Positions 28,268 to 38,049 of a DNA stretch of 64,000 nt are shown one piece after another (position 1 is the first letter of the stretch; the number at the start of each line of letters is the position of its first letter). Origin of the DNA: JBJMQS01 sp045802605 (lineage in GTDB: Bacteria > Planctomycetota > Planctomycetia > Gemmatales > Gemmataceae). The stretch is from the NCBI GenBank assembly GCA_045802605.1, contig JBJMQS010000030.1, positions 248,001 through 312,000 on the forward strand, written 5' to 3'. The translations under genes were made by a program, and so were the position numbers. A model generated the notes under the pieces. That model did not search any database and was not told where the DNA came from. It worked only from the letters and a program-made list of their open reading frames with translations.

Positions 28268-28873
28268 TCACGATTCCGCGTGCACCAACTCACGGCTCGC
28301 TTGCGCTTCCTGGCTCGGCACTTTGCTGGGCCACAACGCTTGCAACAGCAGCAAGCATGCTCCTGCCACCAAACAGCAATCGGCAAAATTGAAGACGGGC
28401 CATTCGATCCAATAGAAGTACAGGAAGTCGCGCACGCCGTGGAACACCACGCGGTCGAAGAGATTGCCGAGCGTGCCGCCGAGAATCAGTCCCAGCGCGG
28501 CCGTTAGTACCCGGTCACCGCGGGTGTGTTGGCGGAAACTCCAAACCAGAATCACGATCGCTGCGCCGAGGCTCACGAGCGCAAAGAAACTATTCGCACC
28601 GATTTGGAATCCATTGCCGATTCCAAATAGCGCCCCCTGGTTCACGCGCGGCAACAAGGGTGCGTTGAACGCTTGCAGTGGCCCTCGCCAACCTGCTTCC
28701 ACCGGATCGCCACGATATTGCGTAACGAACTTAAACCAGCCCGGCACCAGATCGTAAGCCTGCGCGCTTTGTGGCTCCAGCCATCGGAAGACGGCGTACT
28801 TGCTCGCCAGATCGATGGACAGGCCCAAGAGAGCCAGCGTCCAAAACAAGCCGCGGAATGATCGTTGTGTCAT
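28268..28873 (-). CDS. lspA: Signal peptidase II (lipoprotein signal peptidase)
   Basis: 201 residues from the ATG at 28873. Four hydrophobic segments are present. The two catalytic aspartates are in GGTLGNLFDRVVFHGVRDFL and EWPVFNFADCCLVAGA; VNQGALFGIGNG is the conserved loop. The protein cleaves prolipoproteins after lipid attachment at the lipobox cysteine. The insert WRGPLQAFNAPLLPRV before the loop makes it somewhat longer than the E. coli enzyme. A probable lipoprotein gene lies divergently next to it. Confidence 0.93.
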   Translation of the reverse strand: MTQRSFRGLFWTLALLGLSIDLASKYAVFRWLEPQSAQAYDLVPGWFKFVTQYRGDPVEAGWRGPLQAFNAPLLPRVNQGALFGIGNGFQIGANSFFALVSLGAAIVILVWSFRQHTRGDRVLTAALGLILGGTLGNLFDRVVFHGVRDFLYFYWIEWPVFNFADCCLVAGACLLLLQALWPSKVPSQEAQASRELVHAES

Positions 28874-29143
28874 GCGTATTTTCACAGTTGCGACGGCGCT
28901 CAACCCGTCATGGTCTTCGCACCTTCGCTATACCGCCGCCAAAGCGTGCAGACAAGGGCAACCGCGTGCCGATCAGGTAAATGGCGACGGTCAGGCAAGC
29001 GCTTGCGGAATTTGCAATTCCCCGCTCGGCATAGGGTTCGGGTTGCTCACTGGCGCGTCGGGACGTATTGATCCGAGCGGTCGAAATGGGAACGATGGGA
29101 CCGTGGGTTCGATGCTACATCACCCGCGGAGGACCAAACGAGG

Positions 29144-30397
29144 ATGCGCCTCACCGCCACGCAAGCTGTGCCAGCTCAACGCCCCTGCAACAGGGATCGC
29201 GCGGCACGTCGTTGCGTGGCGGTGGCGCTTCTGGGGCTCGCCGTCGTCGGCTGTTCCAGTCCGTTCAAAAAGAAAGAGGCCAACAACCAGGGCCCGGTTC
29301 TCAACGATCAGAGCCGGCCGTTCTGGAGTGAGAACACCGGCCGCGATCGCTCGCCGATCGCCAGCGTACCCACTTCGAACACCGGCCCGGCCGACGCCAA
29401 CGCCACCGGCATTCTTGCCGGCCGTGTGATTGATAGCCGCGACCGCACGATCGGTGTCTCCTACGTGCAAATTCAACCGGCCGAGGAACGCTCCGGCCAA
29501 GCTCCCATCGACGTTGAAACCAGCCCTCAGGGCCACTTCACGGTTCGCGGTCTGGTCCCCGGCCAATCGTACCGCCTCACCGCACGCACTCGCCAAGACG
29601 GCAAAGTGGCAGTGGGCGAAGTCGTGGCACGCCCGCCGGATGCGAAACTGTTGATCTCTGTCAGCGACGACTTCGCGCCGGTGTCGGCCACGCTGCCGGC
29701 CCGTCCGCTGGAAAAGGCACAGGGTGTCGCACCGCTGTTGCGTAATCCCGCCCCCGCCGGTGAGCTTGGGCCGCCGCGTGCGACGAGTGGCGACTACTTC
29801 CCGCAAGCGCCCGTGGCCGAGAACTACGCGGCCACTAATTCGCAGGACACGCCGCGAGCCAACATCGCTCCGCCCGGTCTGCCGGGCACCCTGCCGCAAC
29901 CTGCGTGGGAGCCCCAGCGCTCGAACGGCACCGTGCCAGAGTGCTTGGTCTCCGGCGGCCGCGTGTTGACGCTTCGCCTCAACGACTGCGATGGCCGAAC
30001 GTGGGATTTCTCGCAGCATCGCGGCCGGTTGGTGCTGATCGATTTCTGGGGCAGTTGGTGCACGCCTTGTTTGAAAGCGATTCCGGAAATCGCGCAGTTG
30101 CAGCAACAGTACCGCACTCGCGGCTTGGAAGTAGTGGGCATCGCCTGCGAGAACGGCACCACGGCTGAGAACGTCAAGCAGGTGCGGGCCGTTCGCCGCC
30201 GCATCTCAGCGATCAACTACCCGCTGTTGCTGTCCGGCGAGCCGACCGGGGATCCTGTGCGCGGGCAATTCAAGCCGACGGCTTATCCGTTTCTCGTGTT
30301 GCTCGACGGCGATGGCACGATCCTCTGGAAAGGCATCGGCGGCCCCGCCGTGGCCGAGGTCGAGCCGATCATCCGCTCCCGCTTAGGAAATCCGTAA
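29144..30397 (+). CDS. TlpA-like thioredoxin-fold lipoprotein
   Basis: 417 residues. A lipobox (ALLGLAVVGCSS, Cys about 37) indicates a lipoprotein. Residues ~88-165 form a carboxypeptidase-regulatory-like beta domain (ILAGRVIDSRDRTIGVSYVQ). A Pro-rich linker leads to a TlpA domain from about 270 with the redox centre DFWGSWCTPCLKAIPEI and a cis-Pro region PTAYPFLVLLDGDG. It likely reduces or isomerises disulfides in the envelope, possibly for cytochrome c maturation, given the ResB-CcsA gene 3.4 kb further on. Confidence 0.88.
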   Translation: MRLTATQAVPAQRPCNRDRAARRCVAVALLGLAVVGCSSPFKKKEANNQGPVLNDQSRPFWSENTGRDRSPIASVPTSNTGPADANATGILAGRVIDSRDRTIGVSYVQIQPAEERSGQAPIDVETSPQGHFTVRGLVPGQSYRLTARTRQDGKVAVGEVVARPPDAKLLISVSDDFAPVSATLPARPLEKAQGVAPLLRNPAPAGELGPPRATSGDYFPQAPVAENYAATNSQDTPRANIAPPGLPGTLPQPAWEPQRSNGTVPECLVSGGRVLTLRLNDCDGRTWDFSQHRGRLVLIDFWGSWCTPCLKAIPEIAQLQQQYRTRGLEVVGIACENGTTAENVKQVRAVRRRISAINYPLLLSGEPTGDPVRGQFKPTAYPFLVLLDGDGTILWKGIGGPAVAEVEPIIRSRLGNP

Positions 30398-30401
30398 GAT
30401 A

Positions 30402-30468
30402 TTGAACCGCTGATCGCACAGGATCACAGAGAAAACACTCTGTGATCTTCGTGTTATGTGCGGTTCAA
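30402..30468. repeat. Palindromic repeat A4 (TTGAACCGC variant)
   Basis: TTGAACCGC and GCGGTTCAA are the outer arms; GATCACAGAG and CTCTGTGATC form a perfect inner 10-bp stem around AAAACA. It lies between two genes on the same strand, so it would be transcribed as a hairpin between them. Confidence 0.75.
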
Positions 30469-30483
30469 AGTCTTTGGTGACCA

Positions 30484-31731
30484 ATGTCAGGATCTCAACC
30501 GCCCCCGCCTGATGAATGGCTCGTCTTCGATGCCAGCGGCAAGTTTCGCGCGGTGCGCGAACCAGAAAAACGCCGCGTTCCGCCGATGTTTTGGGTGCTC
30601 CTCGGGCTATTCTCCGCCAGCTATGGCGCGCTATTTGTCGTCGGCTTCGGCAGCTACTTCCAATGGGAATGGGCACAGCATGTCGCCTCGGCTGGCCTCA
30701 ATGTGCTGCCCTTTGTCCCACTGATACTTTTGGGAACCCTGGGAAATCAGATACCGATCTGTCGGATTCTCACCGTTTGCTATTGGGTGCTTCTCGCAGT
30801 CCTAGGAGTTTTCCTTGTCGCCACAGTGTCGACACTGTCAGTCATCAACTGGGAAATGTATGACCAACTGCGAGCGGCTGGTCAATCAAGCCAAATATTG
30901 GACGCCTTTCCCCCTGGCAGTTTGTCGCAAGTAAAAACGATAGTTTTTCTTTGTGTCGCGGCTGTGGCAGTGGGCTTAATGTGCTACACGTCTACGTTTC
31001 GCCAAATCGCCGCACGCTGGATACCGATTGATGCTGATTCGTTTGTTCACGCAGTCGCCCTTGCTACCGTTGTTGCCATGACGCTAGGTTTTTTTGTGCC
31101 TTTGCTCGTGCTCCGCGCGCCTCCGTTGTTAGCACTTGCGCCGCACATGCCGAAAAACGAAGAAGGATTGGTTGATCAATACTCTTTGTTGCTGTGGATG
31201 GTACCAGTTGCGATTCTCGCGGCCGGTTTCCCTTTGGTGAGAAATTTCCACGCCACTCTACGCCGACTTGGATTGGTCAAGCCAACTTTCTTGCAGGTAT
31301 TATTTGCAATTTTCGCCACCGGTTTTCTGTTAGCTTTGATGCAAATTTTGTCGCGTGGAATTGCTATGCTTTGGCAATCATTCAACTGGCCTCAAACTGA
31401 CGAAAAAGCATTTGAAGAGCTGCTAAAATTTGCGTTCTCAACGGCCGGTGCCATTGCCGTTGGCGTCACTGCTGGTGTCAGCGAAGAATTGGCATTTCGT
31501 GGTCTGTTGCAGCCTCGAATTGGCATCTTACTCTCAAATTTGCTTTTCACTTCTATCCATGCGTACCAATATCACTGGGATGGCCTCGTAAGTGTCTTCG
31601 TGATTGGCCTCATTTTGGGCCGCATTAGAGAGCGAACAAATACGACTACGTCGGCCTTAATTCACGGCCTATATGATTTCGTATTAGTTCTCGGTGCTGT
31701 GTACCAAGTGCCAGGCTTTACATCTCAATAA
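30484..31731 (+). CDS. CPBP family intramembrane metalloprotease
   Basis: 415 residues with about eight hydrophobic segments. The Abi/CAAX-protease motifs are present: GVSEELAFRGLLQPRIG (glutamate pair), LLFTSIHAYQYHWDG (histidine) and SALIHGLYDFVLVL. Such enzymes process prenylated proteins or peptides, and some give immunity to bacteriocins. The soluble N-terminus is short. Codon use looks more AT-rich from the middle onward than in neighbouring genes. Confidence 0.88.
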   Translation: MSGSQPPPPDEWLVFDASGKFRAVREPEKRRVPPMFWVLLGLFSASYGALFVVGFGSYFQWEWAQHVASAGLNVLPFVPLILLGTLGNQIPICRILTVCYWVLLAVLGVFLVATVSTLSVINWEMYDQLRAAGQSSQILDAFPPGSLSQVKTIVFLCVAAVAVGLMCYTSTFRQIAARWIPIDADSFVHAVALATVVAMTLGFFVPLLVLRAPPLLALAPHMPKNEEGLVDQYSLLLWMVPVAILAAGFPLVRNFHATLRRLGLVKPTFLQVLFAIFATGFLLALMQILSRGIAMLWQSFNWPQTDEKAFEELLKFAFSTAGAIAVGVTAGVSEELAFRGLLQPRIGILLSNLLFTSIHAYQYHWDGLVSVFVIGLILGRIRERTNTTTSALIHGLYDFVLVLGAVYQVPGFTSQ

Positions 31732-31740
31732 GAGAAGAGT

Positions 31741-31825
31741 TAACCGCAGAGAACGCTGAGAGCGCTGAGAATACCAAATTCATGTTTTGGTTTTCTCAGC
31801 GCTCTCTGCGTACTCTGCGGTTAAA
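31741..31825. repeat. Palindromic repeat A3 (TTAACCGC family)
   Basis: TTAACCGCAGAGAACGCTGA pairs with an arm ending GCGTACTCTGCGGTTAA; inner GAGCGCTGAGAATACCAAA pairs with a TTTGGTTTTCTCAGCGCTC arm. It fills the gap between convergent genes, 2 bp from the stop of the hydrolase gene. Confidence 0.78.
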
Positions 31826-31827
31826 AT

Positions 31828-32709
31828 TCAATTCCTGTCGCTCTGCACGAACTTCTCGATTTGCTCCCACATCCATTGCGGCTCGTCATACATCACGAAG
31901 TGCTTGGATTTCTCCGCGAAGGCTACCGTCTTGTTGGGCATCTTCTCGACTTGGGCCAGATATCGCTTCTTCAATTCCTCGCTCGTCATCCCAGGAAATG
32001 GCGACGGCGCCGCGATTAGAAGGAACGGCCCCTTGACCTTGGCAACATCGCCTCGCAGGTCACGGCCAAACAATTCACCCATCGCGGTGGCAAAGGTCTT
32101 TTGATCGGAGTCAGCCCCCATCTTGAGCACCAGATCGCGCTTGGCCTCGTCCGAGATCCATGCCGAGATGGTGCCCCGCTGTCGTTGCAAGTAAACCTCA
32201 CGAGTCGCCGTGGCAATCGCCTTGCTCATTTCGTCGCCACGCTTCTTCGCTTGTTCAGGTGTCGTGTTTGGGTCCACGAGTGCGGCCAAGCACGGCAATC
32301 CATCCACCGAAACGAGCGGGCCGACGACGTCCGGCGCGTCCATGCCGAGCAGATATGTCATGAACCCACCGAGGCTATGCCCGACAATGATCGGCCGATC
32401 GAGCCTCTTCTCGCGGATGTAATCGACAATCGCATTTTTAGTCGGCTCAATAAATGGCGCCTCGCGCGGTGGCTGCCCGGCAAAGCCGGCGAGCGTCAGA
32501 ACGTGGCACTGAAATTTGTCCTTGAAGTGATCGACCGTCTCTTTCCACACGTCTCCCGAACAACCAAGTCCGGGGATCAGAATCATCGGCCGGCCAGTGC
32601 CGACGACGCGCACGCCGAATGGGGCGGGTGGCTTATCCGCCGAACTGGCTGGCCTGCCCTGCAAACCAATCAAGATGAGTGCCGCAACCAAGCCGATGCG
32701 CTTTTTCAT
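31828..32709 (-). CDS. Secreted alpha/beta-fold hydrolase
   Basis: 293 residues with a signal peptide (residues ~4-23, IGLVAALILIGLQGRPASSA). The oxyanion region is ILIPGLGCSGDVWKE, the nucleophile is in PIIVGHSLGGFMTYL, and the histidine is in AEKSKHFVMYDEPQW. Probably a periplasmic esterase or lactonase. Its start overlaps the stop of the upstream membrane-protein gene by 4 bp. Confidence 0.85.
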   Translation of the reverse strand: MKKRIGLVAALILIGLQGRPASSADKPPAPFGVRVVGTGRPMILIPGLGCSGDVWKETVDHFKDKFQCHVLTLAGFAGQPPREAPFIEPTKNAIVDYIREKRLDRPIIVGHSLGGFMTYLLGMDAPDVVGPLVSVDGLPCLAALVDPNTTPEQAKKRGDEMSKAIATATREVYLQRQRGTISAWISDEAKRDLVLKMGADSDQKTFATAMGELFGRDLRGDVAKVKGPFLLIAAPSPFPGMTSEELKKRYLAQVEKMPNKTVAFAEKSKHFVMYDEPQWMWEQIEKFVQSDRN

Positions 32710-33752
32710 GTTTTGTCCTTCGTGATGTCGTTATTACTATCGTCCGGCGTCGCTTTGTCCTTCGGCACGATTTGGGCGGCCACATAGGCACAGGCCGCGA
32801 GGAACCAGGTCGCCAGCAAAAACGCGAGACTCGCCAGCACGCCCAGCGCCGCGGGCCGGCCGGTGAGTTCGTACATCTTGCCGTAGCTGAACTCCGCTCC
32901 GCCGACGCCGCCGGGCGCGGGGAATAGCGCCTTGATCGCGATGCCGACCGGGACCAACACCAGATGTTCGGAAAGCGATGGCAGTTGATTGTGGTCCGGC
33001 GCGAACACCGATGCACACCGGTCGAATGCCAGCACGTTGAACACATGAACGACGACGGTCATGGCCACCGTGATTGCCACCGCCTTGGGCCGCTTGCTGT
33101 AAAGCCAGAGCGCACGCCACGCTTCCGCGGCCGAGTGGCCAACCACGGGCAACTTTATCAACCGATTCGCGAATTTGTCCGCTCGCCAGGCCGGCAGCAA
33201 ACCAAGCAGAATCCACCCCAAGCCGGCGCCGACAATTGCAATCGTCGCCGAGCGGAATACGGCCCACAGCACCGGCGGTGAATTCGAGGTATCCCCAAAC
33301 GCGAAGAAGATCGCGCCGGAAATGACGACGAGTAATACTAGCCCGCCGAGCCCCACGGCCCGATCGAAGATGATGCTCGCAAAGGCGGCCGTGCGGCGGT
33401 CCTGCGAGCGATACATCGCCGCCGCTTTGACGAGATCGCCGCCGATCGCGCCGGGCAAGAGCGTGTTAAAGAAATATCCGATCAAGCACAAACGAGCCGT
33501 CTGCCGTGGCGTCTGCGGCAGGTCGAGCGCCCGCACGAGCAGATGCCAACGGACAAATGTCAACAATACAGCCGGCGTGATGAACAACGCCGCGATGACC
33601 AGTGAGCGGTAGTTGATCGGGCCGGTGAGAGCTTGCTTCAGCCCGGGGCCGGGTGTTCCCTCGGGCGGTTCCCAATTCGCGTGCACGACCCACGCCAGGA
33701 CTGCCATGCCCAACAGGTATTTGCCAATGTTGATGACCCAGGCACGCCGCAC
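32706..33752 (-). CDS. Lysylphosphatidylglycerol synthase TM-region (flippase-like) protein
   Basis: 348 residues, about eight membrane helices. TARLCLIGYFFNTLLPGAIG then GDLVKAAAMYRSQ and ALFPAPGGVGGAEFSYGKMY are the signature loops of the UPF0104/LPG_synthase_TM family, which flips or scans lipids. There is no C-terminal aminoacyltransferase domain, so it is a stand-alone TM protein. It overlaps the hydrolase gene by 4 bp and lies 1 bp after the ResB-CcsA stop. Confidence 0.88.
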   Translation of the reverse strand: MRRAWVINIGKYLLGMAVLAWVVHANWEPPEGTPGPGLKQALTGPINYRSLVIAALFITPAVLLTFVRWHLLVRALDLPQTPRQTARLCLIGYFFNTLLPGAIGGDLVKAAAMYRSQDRRTAAFASIIFDRAVGLGGLVLLVVISGAIFFAFGDTSNSPPVLWAVFRSATIAIVGAGLGWILLGLLPAWRADKFANRLIKLPVVGHSAAEAWRALWLYSKRPKAVAITVAMTVVVHVFNVLAFDRCASVFAPDHNQLPSLSEHLVLVPVGIAIKALFPAPGGVGGAEFSYGKMYELTGRPAALGVLASLAFLLATWFLAACAYVAAQIVPKDKATPDDSNNDITKDKT

Positions 33753-33753
33753 G

Positions 33754-36700
33754 TCAGCTCACCACAACCGGCGGGTGACCTGGCATCTTCGGCGTGTGCG
33801 GCGGGACGTGACTGATGTGCTTCGGTGTGGGCACCAAACCAAGTGCCGCAACAAGAAACATCGCGCCATCGAATGTAACCAGCGCGGTCGCGACGCCGCT
33901 GGTGAAACCGTAGGAATGCAAACCGACCCCCAATTGATTCGTGCCAAACCAAGACCATGCGGTAACGACGTTACCAAGGACCGCCAGGACCGCCATGCCC
34001 CGGGCTTTCACCAAGCCGCCCCAGCGGGCATGCAGTATGAGCGCATTCCATACGACGATCAAGACGGCTCCGTTCTCTTTGGGGTCCCAGCCCCAGAATC
34101 GGCCCCATGATTGGTCGGCCCAAATACCGCCGAGCACGGTGCCGACAAAAGACAACAGCGTGGCAAAGCACACCACTCCATAGACCATGTCGGCCAGTGG
34201 CTTCAGCAACTCGCGATCATGCAATTTGATAAGCCGAGTCACCAGATAAACAATCGCAATGAACCCGGCCACGAACGTCGCCGCATAGCCGGCAGTCACG
34301 GCGACGACGTGCGTCGCCAGCCAGAAATTTGTATCGAGGACGGCCCGCATCATTTCCAGAGTATCACCGCCAACTCCCAGATAATGTGCGACGAGCAATG
34401 TCGATGCTCCCAGAACCGCGGCCACCGCGGTCGGCACGCCATTGCGATAAAACCATTCCATCAGCAACAGCACACCCACGGAAACACAGCCGATAAAAAC
34501 GGCCGACGAATAGAGATTCGTCACCGGCGGTCGGCCTTGGATGTACATCCGCGCGATGATCGCAAAGATGTGAGCCAGGAAGATGAACATCCCCAGGCCC
34601 AGTGAAGCGCGCGACAAAGTACCGTGCGGCCAAAGCCACGAGACACAGGTCACGACGAATAACCCCACGTACAGCCAGGCGCAATAGTAAAACGGCGCCA
34701 GTCGGTTGAAGAACGTTTCGAAATTCACCTTTTTGTATTCGCTATCCGTGATCTGCCGGTGGTACTTGCTGCGGAAATCGTCGAGTGCCTCATTGAAGCC
34801 CTTCGCATCTCCGGTCCGGTAGCGTTCCATAATGCGGACAAAGCCCAATGCCGCATGTCCGAGTGGCCCAATTCGCTGAAATAATGTCTCGTTGAATTTG
34901 CCACCTTCTTGCGCAACTATCTGGCGAATGCCGACCATCACTTGGCCAATGGAAAGCCATTCGTCGCTGTCGGCGTCTTGCGGCGGAATCACCAGTGGCG
35001 ATCGCAGCCGGGCGACATCTTCATACGCATCCACCCGGCGCGCCAAGTCGAGCAACTTGGATTGAAACAGGTTCAATTTCTTTTCGTCGAGCCGCCGCAA
35101 TTTGGCAAACTCGTGCTGAAGCTTCTCATATTGCGGCTGCAACTCTTTGATCGAATAGCGATACGAGCCCGGCCGCACCGGCAACTCCATGAACTTCAGC
35201 ACGTCTTCGTTCTCGATCCGAAACACTCGATAGTCGGCTGCCTTCGAGCTGAACATGTCGAGGTCCGACCACACGTCGAGCAACCATCGAATCGCGGAGA
35301 TCGTTTCCGACTTCCCGCCGGACTCAATGCTCAACTCCTGCCGAACGCTTAATAATTGGAGCGTGTTGCGAGCGAATGTGTCCAGCGGCTTGATGCGGCC
35401 GCCGTGTACAATCGGCAACTCACCGAATTGAGTCACATGCATCGCTTCGGCAGGCTCGCGCTGAGGCATGCCGGGCAACGCGAAAAAAACCAGACCTGAA
35501 AGTGCCGCGAGCCAGAACGCCGGGCTCTTGAGCCGCGCTTCGACGCTAACGGGCAATTCGCCGAGTTGCCGGTCAAGGAATTTCACGAGCCGCATGCCGA
35601 AGTGCACCACCATGCCCGCGGCGACGACGATGCACGAGATATATGGAAGGAGCCATCCGGGATTGCGAACGACCTGCAGAATCGTCCCGGTGTCGCCGGG
35701 CAGATATCCGGCTTGGAAGAAAGTCTCGCCTTCGTAACGCAGCGGCGAGTTCATGTAAATGAGCACATCGCGATCTTCGCCACGCTCGGCATCGCTCAAA
35801 TGAACGAGACTCGAGAAGTTCTTCGGCGTGTCGGTGCCGATATAGCTTTCATGGCGGAATTCGATGAGGCGAAGTGAATACGGTTTGTATTCCCGCTTCG
35901 GACGCAACGCGACGTACCACGTTTGCCCCTCCGCATCCAACGATCGCGGCGGCATCGGTTGCGCATTGAGTCGCCGCGTGGTATTGCGATCGAACCAGGC
36001 GCTCAACAAGCCCGCGGCGATTTCCTCGTTGGTCCCTTTCTTGAAGAATCGGACACGGGCCGACGGGATGTCCTCGCCGGCTTCCGGGTCCACACCGGCG
36101 GCTTCATCGACCTGAAACCGAACTCCGAATCGACGGCCGTCTTGAGTTTGAATCGTGTCCGCGTCGGTGGATTCGGTGACGTAAATCGTCGAGTTCTTGG
36201 CGAACTCAGCTACCTCGACATCCACGGGCAACTCGGCCGCCTTGATACGGACACCCGTTTGAAGCCGCGAGTGCGGGATGAGAATGTCTTTCCTGGTCGC
36301 TCCATCGCTGGCTGCAGTGAATGCCAGTTCCCAGCGTTGGGCGACGTCGGTGTAGCTCACCGTTTCCCCGGCCGCGATCGTCATTTTGGCTTCAACTTGA
36401 AACAGCCCAGTGATCAACTCGCCGACTAGCAGCAGCACGACGCCAACATGGGTCAAGAGAATTCCCGCACGGCTCCAATTGAGCTTGAACCGCACCAGAT
36501 GTGCCGCGAGCAGATTCACTAGCAGTGCCGCGCCGATCGACCAGCCGCCGGGAAACGGGAAGCCAATCGCGTCTGGTATTGGCGACGAAGGTTGAATGCC
36601 GAAGAACACGCGCAAGAATCCCACGTAGGTCTGCAGTGGAATCCAGACGTACAAGGAGCGGAAGTACTTCGCGACCACCGTCCATATGCCGGCGTCCATC

Positions 36701-36855
36701 TGTGCCAGCGTGCCGGTGAAGACAAGGACCATCGACAGTGCAAATAAAACGACGGTCAGCCGCAACGACGCCACTGGTGCGAGCAAGTCTCTGGCTCGCC
36801 AAGCCACATGCCGGACTTCGACGTCATCCAGATATTCGGTAGATTCGCCCATCAT
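33754..36855 (-). CDS. Fused ResB-CcsA cytochrome c biogenesis protein (system II)
   Basis: 1033 residues. The N-terminal ~450 residues are ResB-like: four helices around a large periplasmic domain (AKMTIAAGETVSYTDVAQRW, PLRYEGETFFQAGYLPGDTG). A linker of about 250 residues follows, then a CcsA domain with the tryptophan-rich haem motif WGRFWGWDPKENGAVLIVVW and flanking histidines. System II synthetases export haem and attach it to CXXCH apocytochromes. Fusion into one protein is known in epsilonproteobacteria and others. The ATG at 36855 overlaps the upstream stop (ATGA). Confidence 0.93.
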   Translation of the reverse strand: MMGESTEYLDDVEVRHVAWRARDLLAPVASLRLTVVLFALSMVLVFTGTLAQMDAGIWTVVAKYFRSLYVWIPLQTYVGFLRVFFGIQPSSPIPDAIGFPFPGGWSIGAALLVNLLAAHLVRFKLNWSRAGILLTHVGVVLLLVGELITGLFQVEAKMTIAAGETVSYTDVAQRWELAFTAASDGATRKDILIPHSRLQTGVRIKAAELPVDVEVAEFAKNSTIYVTESTDADTIQTQDGRRFGVRFQVDEAAGVDPEAGEDIPSARVRFFKKGTNEEIAAGLLSAWFDRNTTRRLNAQPMPPRSLDAEGQTWYVALRPKREYKPYSLRLIEFRHESYIGTDTPKNFSSLVHLSDAERGEDRDVLIYMNSPLRYEGETFFQAGYLPGDTGTILQVVRNPGWLLPYISCIVVAAGMVVHFGMRLVKFLDRQLGELPVSVEARLKSPAFWLAALSGLVFFALPGMPQREPAEAMHVTQFGELPIVHGGRIKPLDTFARNTLQLLSVRQELSIESGGKSETISAIRWLLDVWSDLDMFSSKAADYRVFRIENEDVLKFMELPVRPGSYRYSIKELQPQYEKLQHEFAKLRRLDEKKLNLFQSKLLDLARRVDAYEDVARLRSPLVIPPQDADSDEWLSIGQVMVGIRQIVAQEGGKFNETLFQRIGPLGHAALGFVRIMERYRTGDAKGFNEALDDFRSKYHRQITDSEYKKVNFETFFNRLAPFYYCAWLYVGLFVVTCVSWLWPHGTLSRASLGLGMFIFLAHIFAIIARMYIQGRPPVTNLYSSAVFIGCVSVGVLLLMEWFYRNGVPTAVAAVLGASTLLVAHYLGVGGDTLEMMRAVLDTNFWLATHVVAVTAGYAATFVAGFIAIVYLVTRLIKLHDRELLKPLADMVYGVVCFATLLSFVGTVLGGIWADQSWGRFWGWDPKENGAVLIVVWNALILHARWGGLVKARGMAVLAVLGNVVTAWSWFGTNQLGVGLHSYGFTSGVATALVTFDGAMFLVAALGLVPTPKHISHVPPHTPKMPGHPPVVVS

Positions 36856-37844
36856 TCGCTTCCCTCGGGAAAGCGAAGCGATCGCACGAATGATTCAAAC
36901 GCAGCTTGTTGCCGGGCGACTTCGTCTGCTGGTCCGCGCATTACGATGAACCAAGATTTGCCGCCGCGCTCAGCCATCACGGCGAGCGTTCGGCGTCTAT
37001 TGTCACCTTCTCCGAGCAGATCGACATACGGCGTGGGCTTGCCATCAACGGTCAGTTCCTTCGCCGCGGCACGAATTGCAGCCTCTTCTTGTGTCGGCAG
37101 ACCAAGTTGGCGCCGCCATTCATTGACGTTGGCGATGAACCCGCCCGCGTTACCGTCGAGGCCGGTCACGCCGATTGTGACCGTCGACTCGCCATGGCCC
37201 GCGCGGAATTTGACCCCCGAACTGGATGCCGAGATTTGCTCCCAGCCCGCTGATGGTTGGAATGTCAGCTTGCGCGAACTAGCGGTGGAAGATGTTGGTT
37301 CAGCGGCCGGCTCGCCGCGTTTGAGCGGCACCGGCTGCGGACCCGGGTTGAGAAGATCGGCCCACGTCGCATCGACACCCCCGACCTTGATGGTATTTGT
37401 CAACTTCGGCAATTCAGAATCCGGCACCGGCCCTAGACCAATCTGCCGCCGCCAGCGTTCGACATTTTTCGCCACGCCGGCCGTCTCTTTTCCAAACACC
37501 GTGATCGGCACTTCCACACCGGATGCACTTCGCAAGGTCGCAAATCGCTCGCGCGTTTTCTTGCCCGAATCAGCCCAATTTTCCGGCAACGTCCAGCTCA
37601 CGGGGGGCTCACCATCGGAGAATCTCACCGAATCAATGAGCTTGCCAAAGCCCGATTCATCGGCCGCGACCGCGTCAGCCGGCCCGCTCATTTTGAAGAA
37701 CCAGGTCGCATCTCCGTGCGGCACCATCACGATAATCGCTCGCACCGCCTGGCTCGGTTCCTTCGGCACTTCAACAACGCGGATGCCCTCCTCCTGGCAC
37801 CCGGCAAGCATGCTGAGGAGGCACGCGACAAACAAGATTCTCAT
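36852..37844 (-). CDS. Predicted lipoprotein with internal duplication
   Basis: 330 residues from the ATG at 37844; the start is chosen because it gives a clean lipoprotein signal, MRILFVACLLSMLAGCQ. Upstream in-frame starts exist and no ribosome site decides. Two related halves are visible: WFFKMSGPADAVAADESGF/IDSVRF with VERWRRQIGLGPVPDSE, and WFIVMRGPADEVARQQAAF/VRSLRF with VNEWRRQLGLPTQEEA. Function unknown; overlap with ResB-CcsA suggests a role in the same envelope process. Confidence 0.7.
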   Translation of the reverse strand: MRILFVACLLSMLAGCQEEGIRVVEVPKEPSQAVRAIIVMVPHGDATWFFKMSGPADAVAADESGFGKLIDSVRFSDGEPPVSWTLPENWADSGKKTRERFATLRSASGVEVPITVFGKETAGVAKNVERWRRQIGLGPVPDSELPKLTNTIKVGGVDATWADLLNPGPQPVPLKRGEPAAEPTSSTASSRKLTFQPSAGWEQISASSSGVKFRAGHGESTVTIGVTGLDGNAGGFIANVNEWRRQLGLPTQEEAAIRAAAKELTVDGKPTPYVDLLGEGDNRRRTLAVMAERGGKSWFIVMRGPADEVARQQAAFESFVRSLRFPEGSE

Positions 37845-38049
37845 CGAGTTTTGAACCATCACGCAGGTAGGCACGTCATCCATGGGTGAGAGTGATTATA
37901 GCAAAGCAGATGCCCCGGCATTTTTACGTTTTGCGGCCAAACTACCACCCTGACCTGACGATTTCTTCCCAACCTCGGGAAACAACCGGTCGAACGTGAG
38001 ATTGCGAATCGTTACAATGGGCTGACCACGTAACGCGGGTTCACGTTGC

